In this document: piece after piece, positions 39,401-45,540 of the stretch
How the letters are laid out: every line of letters begins with the position of its first letter
Numbering within the stretch: position 1 is the first letter of the stretch
Assembly (NCBI GenBank): GCA_004794785.1
Contig: SJOL01001280.1
Coordinates: forward strand, 26,257 to 90,256
Direction of reading: 5' to 3'
DNA length: 64,000 nucleotides
DNA from: Opisthorchis felineus
Taxonomy: Eukaryota > Platyhelminthes > Trematoda > Opisthorchiida > Opisthorchiidae
The notes under the pieces: model-generated
What the model saw: only the letters and a program-made list of their open reading frames with translations
Database searches by the model: none
Told to the model about the DNA's origin: nothing
Made by a program: the position numbers and the translations under genes

Positions 39401-42400
39401 TGTTGGGTGCGTTTCTTATTTCGGAAGAAATTAGAAAACAATCAGTTGTTTTCAAAACTTTCCTGTACCGAAAGCCGCCCGGTCTCTTTGGACTGACCAA
39501 GGCTTTTTGTCCCATGCATTGCATTTAATGAAAATCTGGCTACTTATGAGTAGCCACGCCATGTATTTAAGCCCACCCACCATATTAGGGGACTGCCTGG
39601 TGCCAAGCCAAATCATAGAATCAGGTTAACATTTTCAAAAAAAAATTATAAAATGGGAGCACGTGCAGTACAACTTGTCTATCCCGCTATAGAGACCACT
39701 TTAGGTCGATCCCCTCACAACCCCTAAATAATGCTCAAATCGGTCCCCACGTTCACCGATATCTAAGACACGTTTAAATCCACGTAATACCACCTGGTTG
39801 CAGCAGACATTCCTGTAGAGTGGTCGTTATCAACCGATCCGGTTAGCGGTCGCTCTAGGGCGGTGGTTCATAAATTTTCCAGCTCATCGTCTCCCCTCAG
39901 CTCCCCGCACGGGGCATCTCCCTCTGCTTCACATGAACTACGTGGACTATACAACCAATGCATTAGCTCACAAGGATTTTGAACATTATACTCCGTGTCC
40001 CGCAGCAGAAGCTTCTCCGAAAATGGACCACTTTCCTAGGGAGCAGACACCAACGCTTCCAGCCAGACGCAATCCAGTGTGCGATCCACCCGAAGAGATA
40101 TCACCCGCATGAAAATCCGATGTCCCCTTTCCGGCAGCTGTCAGTCTTTTAGGGGTACTTTACACACAAGGTAACAAGTGCGTTGTGTGAGTTTGGTTGA
40201 TTGATAGCAGCCGATACACCTGAATTTCGATAACAGCACAGGTACACCAGAAATGGACAGGTTTGGGCGATCGCGCTTCGCCTACCAATACTTAATACCT
40301 ATAATTCATGCATCTGCCGCAGTAAGCGATGTTTGTTAACGATATCTTGAGTGATGTCACAATAACGGTCAGTTGAGGGATGATAACTCCAATGGGACAT
40401 CTATGCCAACTGATCATGAATACACAGGATAAGATATAAATTTCTCCCACTCATGTTACTCTCCTTAAGGAAAGCTGCTGCTGGTCATGAACAGAAATTC
40501 GCCTTCACTTTACCCGGAAAGTTAGAAACGCACATGCCTGTTGACTGGTTTTGGCGTTGGTGATGTAAACATTTGCATTATTGATTTATGTGTATTATTA
40601 TTCCATTCGCTTTTTGATAAGACGACAGAATCCGGTGCAAATCAGTGGGTCTCCATCACAAGTTGGGTTACAACAGGGTTCTATGACGCTTCTTCTTAGC
40701 ACTACACATTGTCAGGAGCGATGCAGCCTCAAAATCTCGGCAATTTGTGGACAAAAAGTGCCACGCAATCGGTCCTGCTACGATCACTGTGAAAGTAACA
40801 GTCAGCTGATGAGAACCGCGAGTTGCTTAGCTTTAGAAACCGAATTTTTTCTTATTCCGCTTAACCAGGGGCAAATTTCCTAATTTTGCGCTGTTCACTC
40901 AGGTTGAGGACAATTTTGGATGAAAACCGCCAATTAAGAAAACTTTCCGCTTATCTTTCTCCCATTGAGATGCAATAGATGACACCTGCGTATTTTAGGA
41001 CAGCATAGAAAGCCAAAATAGACAACACGTTAACCTCTCCTCCTCTTTTTCAGATGAAGACTTCTGGTAATACACCTGTCGATCAAATGAAGGCGGCGCA
41101 GGCATTAGCTGCCCGTCGAATGTCCGTCAACCCCCGAACTCTGTTGGCCGCAGTTCCTTCCCTGACGCGAGTCTCAGCCATTGAGGAAACGCGCGAATTT
41201 CGTGGCACCGAAATGCGGAATCTATGGAGTCGAAGGAGGAAGATTGATGGGGCTTTGAATCGTGTTCCACCTGGCTTCTACGAACGTGTTTACATCGTTC
41301 TGAGTCGCGTGGAAAGTTTGATAATAGGTGGTCATGTGCTAAGCAACAGCCTCACGCGTGAGGTATGTATATGTTGTCTGAGATGAAGATCATGCCTTAA
41401 TCCTTATGTCCGCAGATTTTCAAATAGATAGGTAACGGATAAGCTCAACCATAATTTCACCCTAAGATTGCTTCTCTGGCATCTTTTCAATGAACAGTGA
41501 TAGCCCGACCCGACAATCGGCCACACTGCATTCCAAAACTATCACATCGACCCTAACTACCCGTCATGTGGCGAAAACCACTGCATGTTCGTGTATTGGG
41601 TAGATCGGGTCAGCGCTTAATCACGGTACCCAGTTTGCACTAATTTTAACTTCAAAGCACACGGTTCAATGGACTCGTGCAAATCCGCCATATGGTTGTG
41701 ACGAGCTCTGTGAATGGAGAATCCGCAGCATCCTCAGTAGTTTCATGAGGTATAGTATGTACTGACCTCAGCGAACTCCAAAATCCTTGGTTGTAACGAC
41801 AACGGATACTTCACAAACTTCAGCAGACCCTAGGCCAGTAGCTGTGATGCTTAATGCAGTGGCACAAATCAAGAGATGAGTAATATGTGAAGGGAACCAC
41901 AAATACGACGGCGAGCCACCTTTTGGATGAGGTCGAGAGCCCTCCATGTATTTTACTGGAGATGCCGAACGGATGTCAATGGTTCTCTTTCTGTCACTTT
42001 CTACGCACATTGACTTTTGGAGACCTAGTGCAGAGGACTGCTCTTGTTTCTAAATTTTGTTCTTAAAATAGGGATTCCGATAAGTAGATTATTGTAGCTA
42101 TGTGGTAGCTGAGACCCCGTGCTCAGCACGGGCAATGACCAAGAGAACTCGTTTCTAACAGCTTTAAAACGAGGAGCAACTAGTCAACCGGAGTTCAGCT
42201 GCATTATCGGACTCCAGGTCCTCGATGGCTCTATACACGTACCCAGTCGATTCACTCTGAACTATTTACTGTTTGTGCGATAGGTTTAGAAAGTTTAATG
42301 CTTCGCGCGGTGTCTATGTAGCATGCTGCGGAATCCTGCTACCATTTATCATCGGCCTGATAAACTCGACCAGCATGCTGTGATTTCTAGCTCAGCAGGT

Positions 42401-43768
42401 TTGTTATCATCTCAACAACTCAGCTGTGTCAAACCATGAGGACCTTTAATCAAATCCAGATCGCCATATATATATATATATATATAGGTCACGGGGAAGA
42501 GCTGTGCGCTAGCGATTTGTTTCTCGAACTTCAATCATTGACACCCTCATCCGCCTTCCTATCGATGCACTGTCTTCTTTTGAGTTGCTCAATGGCTGTT
42601 TTTCACGAATCTTGTACATGTAGTTCGCTAACCCATTCGTTCCCTTGTTCACCGTAGATGACTATGGGAGAACACAAGTTCGCTCTGGCTGTTGAACGAG
42701 TCAGTACCATGGTATCGACTCCGGAATTCCGCCAGCTATTGATCGAAGCTACACATGTGCTTGGCACTTTAATGATGCATGACATAAAGAAACGAGTGCA
42801 ACTAGACTGTGCCATCAAAGTAGATGAAATCGTCGATGTTGCCAATGTTCTGTTTCTACTCGACCAGGTATGTGTATTTTTTGGTACTTACGCCCAAAGA
42901 CAGTATCTAAACATATGACATTGGGTACACGCGTGTTTAACCACCCCCCCCCCCACTACAGGTGATCCAAACGCCATTTCTACAGCCGTCATCTTTAAGG
43001 GGAACTCAACCGCCGATGAGACTTTCCTTACTCAAAAGCCAAATAAAGGTTTTGACATCAGGATGATTGTTTGTATTAGTGCTTGAATCTCTACTAAAAA
43101 TTGGTGAATCTAAGAGCCTGCAGCTGTAGTTTATTGATTCACTGGACTAAGTTGAAGAAGATTCGGTGCGCAAACCCATCACTGTGCCCATGGGACCGGG
43201 GTGCACAGCGATCAAAAGAATTTCCGCAACATGTTTGCTACGTTATTTCCATGCGCTATCATTTTTAAGCTCCCTTGACGCTACTTTCAGTTGAGCAAAG
43301 AACTTGGGAGTGCTAATTTCATCTTTGGATTCTAGTTCAAAGTAACCGAACAGCTGTCCATTATAACGCAAACTGGGTGCGGAGTTTTCGCCGATTGTAG
43401 ATAACCAACCTTCAATTTTTCATGCTTATTGATAGATTCCCCCTCCCCTGGAATGTGTGCTCCTTTGGAATGACTTCCAAACTTGCTTTCGTCTTCAGGT
43501 CAAGTATGACGCAAATGCGACATTATGTTGTGCCAAAGTATTGAAAGAACAAAATATCACAGAGGTCAGCAAAGCTCTTGCTGCTCGCCAACCTGGCCCA
43601 TTGGCTTGCCATGGCCTACACAACGTATGTCAACACTTTTATGACACACCTCCAGCTGGTCGCTTCGGAACCATGTCCTACATGGTAAGGGCGGTGGCAT
43701 ATCTTTTACAATCAGTGGGGCCTCTTCGGGAGGACGGACTGCTATCTGTCGACTGCAGTGTCCAGTGA
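5270..43768 (+). CDS. PHKA: Phosphorylase b kinase regulatory subunit alpha, 16-exon gene, 5' part outside window
   Basis: The alpha subunit is the large regulatory, calmodulin-associated part of the (alpha-beta-gamma-delta)4 phosphorylase kinase, which phosphorylates glycogen phosphorylase and starts glycogen breakdown. Exons seen: 5270-5520, 7924-8140, 9514-9798, 14936-15113, 15966-16075, 16168-16318, 18253-18328, 22696-22769, 24565-24810, 36509-36948, 37130-37378, 38448-38679, 38856-38881, 41054-41362, 42658-42867, 43499-43768. All junctions chosen are AG/GT and the phases close: total 3,324 nt, 1,107 codons plus stop. Order and spacing of conserved blocks follow animal alpha subunits, which are about 1,220-1,235 residues in man; about 200 N-terminal residues are missing and should lie left of position 1. 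The beta subunit is less likely, because the block G-K-L/G-S-L, the R-R-x-S segment and [12 protein letters not shown] fit alpha. The family assignment is recalled, not searched. Confidence 0.93.
5521..7923. other. PHKA intron with one SINE
   Basis: Apart from the SINE at 5571-5751 nothing recognisable was seen. The 139-codon open frame at 6137-6556 has no visible family motif and no in-phase splice sites that would fit PHKA. Confidence 0.6.
5571..5751 (-). repeat. tRNA-derived SINE copy
   Basis: Read on the minus strand it starts gaggtagctcagtggttaag (tRNA box A, t-a-g-c-t-c-a-g-t-g-g) and carries ggttcgaacccaac (box B), followed by the family body ending in cagctggacg. Diverged in the body (cttaggaaac in place of cttgggcaac). 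No target duplication visible. Confidence 0.8.
7924..8140 (+). CDS. PHKA: PHKA exon 2 of window
   Basis: Bounded by tgtcacag and gag/gtatgc. The first base completes the split Arg codon, then the frame gives [13 protein letters not shown] and [15 protein letters not shown], followed by [11 protein letters not shown]. This is among the best conserved parts of the family (human: R-Y-G-C-C-R-F-L-R-D-G). It ends in phase 0 at V-V-V-R-E. Retained acidic and aromatic residues of the GH15-like fold are visible, but I cannot judge whether any carbohydrate binding remains. Confidence 0.95.
8141..9513. other. PHKA intron
   Basis: Contains a 38-bp SINE 3'-end fragment at 8527-8564 and nothing else identifiable. 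A tiny in-phase segment, 8259-8279, is flanked by AG and a good donor (cag/gtacct) but encodes nothing matching the family. Confidence 0.5.
8527..8564 (+). repeat. SINE 3'-end fragment
   Basis: Only the last part of the family consensus is present (tggctacgcgccgaaagggcatcgcagttgaa), so this is a truncated or decayed piece. Confidence 0.5.
9514..9798 (+). CDS. PHKA: PHKA exon 3 of window (5' boundary uncertain)
   Basis: The core reads [15 protein letters not shown], then [13 protein letters not shown] and [12 protein letters not shown], ending at ttg/gtatgt in phase 0. The human counterpart is [13 protein letters not shown] and P-G-E-I-D-P-L-N-R-R-F. For the 5' end I chose the acceptor gacaccgtcag at 9513 because it is in phase with exon 2 and has a pyrimidine-rich lead. 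An alternative in-phase acceptor ends at 9576. With the longer choice the loop before P-E-T-Y-A-V-P is about 15 residues longer than in man. Confidence 0.87.
11241..13330 (+). mobile_element. Decayed non-LTR retrotransposon (endonuclease plus RT)
   Basis: Pieces in several frames match one element type. At about 11780-12180 are endonuclease remnants (K-H-G-I-G-F near 11785). At 12340-12400 a segment [11 protein letters not shown] resembles the linker after the endonuclease. At 12961-13330 are RT remnants: [13 protein letters not shown] (finger region), then F-T-K-P-S-T and an S-Y-P-S-P-I trace, all shifted in frame. A minus-strand SINE splits the element at 12797-12957. Type resembles the elements often annotated as craniofacial development protein 2-like. 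Many stops and frameshifts: dead. Confidence 0.7.
12797..12957 (-). repeat. tRNA-derived SINE inside the decayed RT element
   Basis: Good copy on the minus strand: ggttaaggcgcc at the head, ggttcgaacccaacctcagc (box B), gcttccttcgggtggcatgg, and the tail gctacagctgaacgatta. The head is cut at ggttaag, so part of box A is missing. It separates the endonuclease side from the RT side of the host element. Confidence 0.85.
14394..14502 (+). repeat. 5'-truncated SINE copy
   Basis: Begins in the body (ctcgactgctcctgtctagg) and runs to the 3' end (ggcaccgaaagggtattatagttggatga). The tRNA-like head is absent. Confidence 0.75.
14936..15113 (+). CDS. PHKA: PHKA exon 4 of window
   Basis: Acceptor cgcccacag follows a strong pyrimidine tract; donor ttgg/gtaggt leaves one base. 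It encodes [15 protein letters not shown], then T-F-A-E-I-Y-N-E-A and [13 protein letters not shown]. Human alpha has P-K-P-D-V-V-V-Q-V-S-I-L-A-E and V-Q-P-A-R-I-L-S-H-I-Y in the same order. A gap of 5.1 kb separates it from exon 3; that intron carries a degenerate retrotransposon and SINE pieces. Confidence 0.94.
15966..16075 (+). CDS. PHKA: PHKA exon 5 of window
   Basis: Starts after atttccag, where two bases complete a Gly codon from exon 4, and ends at cag/gttagt. Reads [21 protein letters not shown] followed by Q-F-Y-R-L-T-D and F-I-P-Q. Human: L-S-G-R-P-Y-R-H-M-G-V-L-G-T-S-K-L-Y and F-T-P-Q. It ends in phase 0. The intron to exon 6 is only 92 bp, the shortest in the gene, in contrast with kilobase introns elsewhere. 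Confidence 0.94.
16168..16318 (+). CDS. PHKA: PHKA exon 6 of window
   Basis: Begins after cactcgttcag with [12 protein letters not shown] and continues [13 protein letters not shown], then [11 protein letters not shown] (human F-Y-L-A-L-D; L-R-T-D-L-S-Y-L-C-S-R-W; T-I-T-F-P-I-S-H). The donor a/gtgagt leaves one base. The frame stays open about 80 nt past the donor, and that stretch happens to resemble the next conserved block (S-S-I-L-A-T-I), but the splice to exon 7 gives the better continuous alignment. Confidence 0.92.
16319..18252. other. PHKA intron with TA repeat and an ambiguous base
   Basis: A (TA)n tract at 17504-17532 contains the only N in the window (17520), so its length is probably unresolved in the assembly. 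No gene or element was recognised in the rest. Confidence 0.6.
17504..17532 (+). repeat. (TA)n tract with N
   Basis: About 14 TA units with one undetermined base at 17520, the only N in the window. Confidence 0.9.
18253..18328 (+). CDS. PHKA: PHKA exon 7 of window
   Basis: A 76-nt exon. The acceptor catatag at 18252 supplies two bases that complete the codon left by exon 6. It reads [18 protein letters not shown], matching human S-S-I-L-A-A-L-R-K-M-Q-D-G-Y-F-G-G-A. It ends at the consensus donor gtgagt in phase 2. Joined to exon 8 it gives Y-L-N-G-T-K-V-I-L-G-S-L, which aligns without gaps to human Y-F-G-G-A-R-V-Q-T-G-K-L. A second in-frame donor (gtacaa) lies 7 nt upstream. Confidence 0.88.
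18411..18507 (+). repeat. CATA/TATA microsatellite with internal duplication
   Basis: A (CATA)n tract in which a block of about 60 bp (catacatatatacatacata, then catagatacacaca) appears twice in a row, so a higher-order duplication lies over the tetranucleotide repeat. It gives long artificial open frames of Tyr/Ile/His/Thr on one strand and Met/Tyr/Val/Cys on the other. Confidence 0.9.
18584..18615 (+). other. Possible alternative PHKA mini-exon
   Basis: Between gatttcag and ttt/gtaagg is a 32-nt segment reading [10 protein letters not shown]. It resembles human [10 protein letters not shown] closely and also resembles K-V-I-L-G-S-L at the start of exon 8. It fits in phase only if exon 7 uses its alternative donor gtacaa at 18322. 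It then cannot join exon 8 at 22696 in frame; a weak acceptor at 22744 would be needed. It may be an alternative exon, a decayed duplicate, or chance. Confidence 0.3.
19685..19845 (+). repeat. Full-length tRNA-derived SINE
   Basis: The clearest sense copy: gagatagctcagtggttaag (box A) then tccgtatttcgaacccaacc (box B), the body gctcctgtctgggcttggg, gcttccttcaggtgacatgg and the tail accgaagggatgctacagct. Box A and box B are about 45 bp apart, as in a tRNA gene. No downstream T run at the end of the tRNA part, consistent with a SINE and not a tRNA gene. Confidence 0.85.
22696..22769 (+). CDS. PHKA: PHKA exon 8 of window
   Basis: Acceptor cctttacag, donor gcag/gtaagt. Its first base completes the Lys codon left by exon 7. 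It reads [20 protein letters not shown], then L-G-S-A. Human alpha has [20 protein letters not shown] at the same place, the end of the GH15-like domain. Conservation is moderate, so the call leans on phase closure and position. It ends in phase 1, matching exon 9. Confidence 0.8.
22770..24564. other. PHKA intron, nothing recognised
   Basis: No coding match was seen. Minus-strand text near 23140-23210 (cagttcaaatctcacg on the complement) resembles a tRNA box B and could be another SINE remnant. The frames at 23423-23719 and 24040-24297 show no family motif. Confidence 0.5.
24565..24810 (+). CDS. PHKA: PHKA exon 9 of window, variable linker
   Basis: Bounded by gtctttctag and agag/gtatgt; two bases at the start and one at the end keep the frame. 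The product is polar and low in conservation: [17 protein letters not shown], a Ser/Thr/Gly-rich stretch, then M-R-R-K-S-M-A-L-A. It occupies the variable linker between the GH15-like domain and the C-terminal helical domain. R-R-K-S is a good match to a basophilic kinase site (PKA type). Assignment rests on phase and position more than on similarity. Confidence 0.72.
25940..26160 (+). repeat. Three tandem units of about 70 bp in the element leader
   Basis: Three consecutive units share the pattern cagactattgagtca / cagacctttgagtca / cgaactcttgagtca, then (a)gggtccc or gggtacc and (g)aac/caa. Translated they repeat T-x-E-S-x-A-x-G-R-V-P. Related words (agggtccctagccaaagctt) recur at 44592 and suggest a shared leader in other copies. 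Confidence 0.75.
26330..27160 (+). pseudogene. Retrotransposon AP endonuclease domain, frameshifted
   Basis: Starts [12 protein letters not shown] and D-A-C-C-V-S-E-T-R (the N and E of the first endonuclease motifs). After a break it continues [12 protein letters not shown] (catalytic D and N; Asp codon at 26830), [10 protein letters not shown] and, after another frame change, Q-L-D-H-V-V-I and S-D-H-A-I-V (final D-H pair). All catalytic motifs are traceable but are spread over at least two frames, so no active enzyme can be made from this copy. Confidence 0.85.
27160..29109 (+). pseudogene. Retrotransposon reverse transcriptase, frameshifted
   Basis: A linker (27160-27790) leads to [12 protein letters not shown] and, after a stop, I-P-V-F-K-E-G-S-R and N-Y-R-G-I-S-L. 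The finger/palm part is broken near 28080. The last 300-codon frame has G-V-R-Q-G-C-P-L-S, then the catalytic Y-V-D-D (28472-28483), K-C-K-V-L-L, and the C-terminal thumb with V-R-S-I-L-L-Y-G and [11 protein letters not shown]. Ends at a stop near 29110; a short frame after it (P-G-W-G-P-R) continues the family tail. Confidence 0.88.
29695..29931 (+). other. Unrecognised open segment with a consensus donor
   Basis: From ATG at 29695 one frame runs 75 codons ([24 protein letters not shown]) to a stop at 29922. A second frame is open from about 29812 to 29931 and is acidic ([20 protein letters not shown]), ending at g/gtaagt. Codon content looks coding-like in both. It could be a nested first exon, a decayed retrocopy with one frameshift, or unknown element sequence. 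It does not fit PHKA phases and I know no homologue. Confidence 0.3.
30977..31309 (+). mobile_element. Solo LTR of the gypsy-type element, target duplication ctaac
   Basis: Starts tgttaggcggatt and ends gttatcaca, and lines up with the LTRs at 52045 and 56581 over most of its length (gctgctacggc, gttcttgact, ttttgggcgtta, aacgctagctt). The 5 bp on both sides are ctaac (30972-30976 and 31310-31314), so it arose by recombination between the LTRs of an inserted element. It is shorter (333 bp against about 390) because roughly 60 bp are missing around ccgagatctgattgg. Confidence 0.92.
31492..31669 (-). repeat. SINE with 13-bp target site duplication
   Basis: Minus-strand copy with ggatcagtggttag at the head (box A region), ggttcgaacccggc (box B) and the tail ggtgttgcggctgaacgattttat. 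The bases atccaaaacttaa occur on both sides (31479-31491 and 31670-31682), a 13-bp duplication as expected for target-primed insertion. This marks the ends of the family: head at the box A region, tail in attttat. Confidence 0.93.
34229..34330 (+). repeat. RT-element 3'-end fragment with palindrome
   Basis: Contains the near-perfect palindrome catcggtgttgaacactgatg at 34265-34285 and flanks (gcggcagcaaagcatc, gaggatgatgatc) shared in inverse orientation with 47700-47757. Interpreted as the 3' UTR of an RT element on the plus strand. Confidence 0.6.
34490..34660 (-). repeat. Copy of retrotransposon leader sequence, inverted relative to 25560-25800
   Basis: Plus-strand text such as aaccttttctatcctatcct, gaaagcatcgctg, tatggaaatg and cctcacactcctaccgcgga matches, with changes, the complement of 25615-25790. 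At 25.6 kb the segment precedes the RT element, so this looks like a leader piece of another copy lying on the minus strand. Confidence 0.6.
36250..36284 (-). repeat. SINE head fragment
   Basis: On the minus strand it reads gagcccaagatagctcggtg then gttaaggcgc, the box A end of the SINE family. The rest of the element is missing. Confidence 0.6.
36507..36511 (+). promoter_or_regulatory. NAGNAG tandem 3' splice site
   Basis: The acceptor of exon 10 reads tttttcagcag, so splicing may occur after either AG. Both keep the reading frame: the first adds an Ala codon (g+ca) before Gly, the second joins directly to Gly. This is the classic arrangement for a one-residue splice variant. Use of either site cannot be told from DNA. 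Confidence 0.7.
36509..36948 (+). CDS. PHKA: PHKA exon 10 of window, largest exon
   Basis: 440 nt after tttttcag (tandem acceptor cagcag, see 36507-36511), ending at gag/gtgagt. The first two-thirds is a Ser/Gln/Pro-rich linker (for example [21 protein letters not shown]). The last third is conserved: [31 protein letters not shown] and A-T-V-R-M-L-L-K-E (human: Q-A-D-I-L-Y-M-L-Y-T-M-K-G-P-D-W-N-T, A-T-V-R-E-L-L-T-E). An 11.7-kb intron precedes it. Confidence 0.93.
37130..37378 (+). CDS. PHKA: PHKA exon 11 of window
   Basis: Acceptor cttctcaag, donor caa/gtgagt, phase 0 at both ends. Reads [42 protein letters not shown] and [12 protein letters not shown]. The run G-L-P-P-E-P-R-E is identical in human alpha, flanked by the same R-Y-x-x-G and A-P-L-P blocks. 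This is the start of the C-terminal helical domain. Confidence 0.96.
38448..38679 (+). CDS. PHKA: PHKA exon 12 of window
   Basis: Acceptor is preceded by an unusual run of ten or so C residues (ctccccccccccctgcttacag). Donor actg/gtgagt leaves one base. Reads [39 protein letters not shown] and [10 protein letters not shown]. Human alpha has [16 protein letters not shown] and L-S-G-K-E-F. Very strong match. Confidence 0.96.
38856..38881 (+). CDS. PHKA: PHKA exon 13 of window, 26-nt microexon with R-R-K-S-T
   Basis: A microexon between the acceptor ttttttatgccag and the consensus donor gtaagt. With the base left by exon 12 it encodes V-R-N-V-R-R-K-S-T and ends in phase 0. Human alpha has V-E-F-R-R-L-S-I-S at this place, the regulatory phosphorylation segment targeted by PKA in the mammalian subunit. 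The fluke sequence keeps R-R-x-S. Phase closure with exons 12 and 14 supports it. Confidence 0.82.
38949..39128 (+). other. Open segment, possible optional PHKA exon
   Basis: An open frame in phase with the microexon begins after the plausible acceptor aaaccgcaag (38948) and runs to 39173. It reads, in part, [15 protein letters not shown] and [11 protein letters not shown], which looks protein-like. The obvious donor (atca/gtaaga at 39129) would leave one base and break the frame into exon 14; weak donors in phase exist (caa/gtcatc, caa/gttgta). The microexon joins exon 14 directly without it. Optional exon or chance. Confidence 0.22.
39129..41053. other. PHKA intron, nothing recognised
   Basis: No element or exon could be named. 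The frame at 40581-40883 has no family motif. A long pyrimidine run just before 41053 is the acceptor of exon 14. Confidence 0.5.
41054..41362 (+). CDS. PHKA: PHKA exon 14 of window
   Basis: Acceptor ctctttttcag, donor gag/gtatgt, phase 0. The first half is variable ([15 protein letters not shown]). The second half is strongly conserved: [20 protein letters not shown], then V-L-S-R-V-E-S-L and S-L-T-R-E. Human: [18 protein letters not shown] and S-T-T-R-E. The initial Met codon is internal, not a start. A-R-R-M-S is a third potential basophilic kinase site. Confidence 0.96.
41363..42657. other. PHKA intron with TA repeat
   Basis: A (TA)n tract occupies 42465-42486. No other feature was recognised; minus-strand frame 41768-42010 shows no motif. 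Confidence 0.5.
42465..42486 (+). repeat. (TA)n tract
   Basis: Eleven TA units in a PHKA intron. Confidence 0.85.
42658..42867 (+). CDS. PHKA: PHKA exon 15 of window
   Basis: Exactly 70 codons between gttcaccgtag and cag/gtatgt. Reads [24 protein letters not shown], and [14 protein letters not shown]. Human alpha: M-T-P-G-E-I-K-F-S-V-H-V-E, P-E-Y-R-Q-L-L-V-E-A, V-E-K-I-V-H-I-A-N-D-L-F-L. The alignment is gap-free. The intron upstream holds a (TA)n tract and no other recognisable feature. Confidence 0.96.
42868..43498. other. PHKA intron with poly-C tract
   Basis: A run of about 13 C residues (42942-42956) is followed by cactacag. Nothing coding was seen. Confidence 0.5.
43499..43768 (+). 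CDS. PHKA: PHKA last exon with C-terminal CaaX box
   Basis: Acceptor tcgtcttcag; ends at tga. Contains [16 protein letters not shown], matching human L-Y-D-S-A-P-S-G-R-F-G-T-M-T-Y-L, about 30 residues from the end in both. The last four residues are Cys-Ser-Val-Gln, a CaaX box; mammalian alpha ends Cys-Ala-Met-Gln and is farnesylated there. No canonical AATAAA was seen just downstream; cataaa occurs about 20 nt after the stop. Confidence 0.96.
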   Translation, partial: VKYDANATLCCAKVLKEQNITEVSKALAARQPGPLACHGLHNVCQHFYDTPPAGRFGTMSYMVRAVAYLLQSVGPLREDGLLSVDCSVQ

Positions 43769-44870
43769 TCATTACCCGTTGCCTCAGCATAAACCCATAA
43801 CTTTCGCCATCCTTTCTAATTTTAAGTTTGCCTCTGCTTCTCATCATCGATTTCCGCCCCCCATTCCTCCATTTTCTCCGAGTTTCTTGTCCAAGTATCT
43901 AGTAACTTGTAGACCCACCGTCAACTATGTATTTGGCGCCTTTTGTAACCAGTAATTTACCCGTCGAATGTCTCCCGCTCAATCCTTGCTTGTTTAGTCC
44001 AAACGTGTTGAACCGCTCAGTTCAGTCCCGATGGCACACCCCTTTATATGGAACTCAAGCAGAAATTGATTTTCCTGTTGCACTGTTCACTCTGATTCCG
44101 GGCGGATTTAAGATACCAATGACAATGATACCCAACAACCAATCTTATTGTTTCAGACCACCAAATTACCTCATGCCCGGTACCGACCGACCTGTTTTCA
44201 TCCTTTGAAGCACCCCATTAGGCGACCTCAGTGATAGCGTGTGTGATTTGAGGGTGCCATAGAGGGGCGCTGAAGTGCTTGTCTCCGACACTTGGGAGAT
44301 TCTTGGTTCATCAATGACTCTCACTACTGCTATCCTCTAGTCTATGGAGATGTTGCTAAAAACGGGGTGAGGAGAGGAAGAAGTGCGAATATCCAAAAGA
44401 GAAAGAAGGGAGCACCAGCAGTCGCCTATTTTCGCTTACGCGCTCTGTTTTATGCAGTAAGTTAGGCGACGCTGCTGATGGCACCACACGACGTTCGATG
44501 TGGTATGACAGCATTTGTAAGTGTGCAATTCATGGTTGTACGTCGGTTGCGATACTGCCAAGGCACCCACAAGTAGACAGGAGGACGATCAGGGTCCCTA
44601 GCCAAAGCTTTTGGCTCAAAAGCCTAACCGCAAGGCAGCGATGGTTGGCGTAAGACCGTCAGAGCAGCCTATATTTTTAGGGACCAAGTCGTCACACGTC
44701 CCAACCCCAAGCCTTAAAGATCAGGAGACTGTGTTAGGCCTCTACCCATTAACCAACCTGGTATGAGAGGTTCTATGAGTGTCGCACGCACACTCCCCAG
44801 TATAGCTCAATAGGTTATGGAGGTGCACAAACCATAACACCGCGGTAAGTTCCAGTCTCTTCATGGCCGA
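43769..44870. other. Intergenic region downstream of PHKA
   Basis: Contains the PHKA 3' UTR of unknown length. The frames at 43758-43955 and 43927-44208 have no family motif. From about 44580 the text (agggtccctagccaaagctt, ggctcaaaagcc) recalls the leader repeats at 25.95-26.15 kb. Confidence 0.5.
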
Positions 44871-45540
44871 CAAAGTCAACGCACGAACCTCAGAGGCCAG
44901 AATTGCTTTTGCCAATTTGCGTCACTTGTGACGTCAAGAAGGCATATCACTGGGTTTCAAAGGACGTGTATACCAGACTACAGTGCGGATTATATTGTTG
45001 TACGACTGCGAGAACTGGCCACTTCGGGTGGGGATCTGAGACATCTTCAGGTCTTTGATCGCCGATATCTCAGAATTATAGCTGGAACCAAAGAATTCGG
45101 AATCAGGTGACGGGTTTTGGGTGAAGTAGACGGCATCTAACGCAAAGAATGCATCCAGAGTTGCAAGCTAAGGTGGCTGGGCCATGTTTTACGCATGTCG
45201 AGTTACCGCCTACCCAGATGAGCGCTGTTTTCCGTGCCTAATTCAGAGTGGCGGAAATCTACGGGTGGTTATTATGACATGAAAGAAAGGAGTGAGGGAT
45301 GTTACGAAAATTTAGTGTTGGAGCTGTTCGCCTTGCAGGATGGGCTCCATGTGACCCTCCCTGTTCTTGGTTGGAGACACTAAACGTTATGGCGGATAAC
45401 CGATATCAGCTTCTATTCGGATTTTCTGACTGCGTGTTGGTGGTGTAGGCAATTCAGATGTTTGTTGTAGGCTATCCCCAAGTCCCCTTAACTGCCCCAT
45501 TTATTTCTTTCGACTATAAGGCTTTATTCAAATAAACTGA
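44870..45540 (+). pseudogene. 3' part of a non-LTR RT element
   Basis: Translation across frames gives [28 protein letters not shown], a W-A-M-F trace of the L-G-H-V-L motif, and M-A-D-N-R-Y-Q near the end. This matches the thumb/C-terminus of the RT at 47.8-48.3 kb. Several stops. The 3' end has caaataaactga near 45530, and half of the 21-bp palindrome seen in related tails follows at 45562. Confidence 0.75.
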
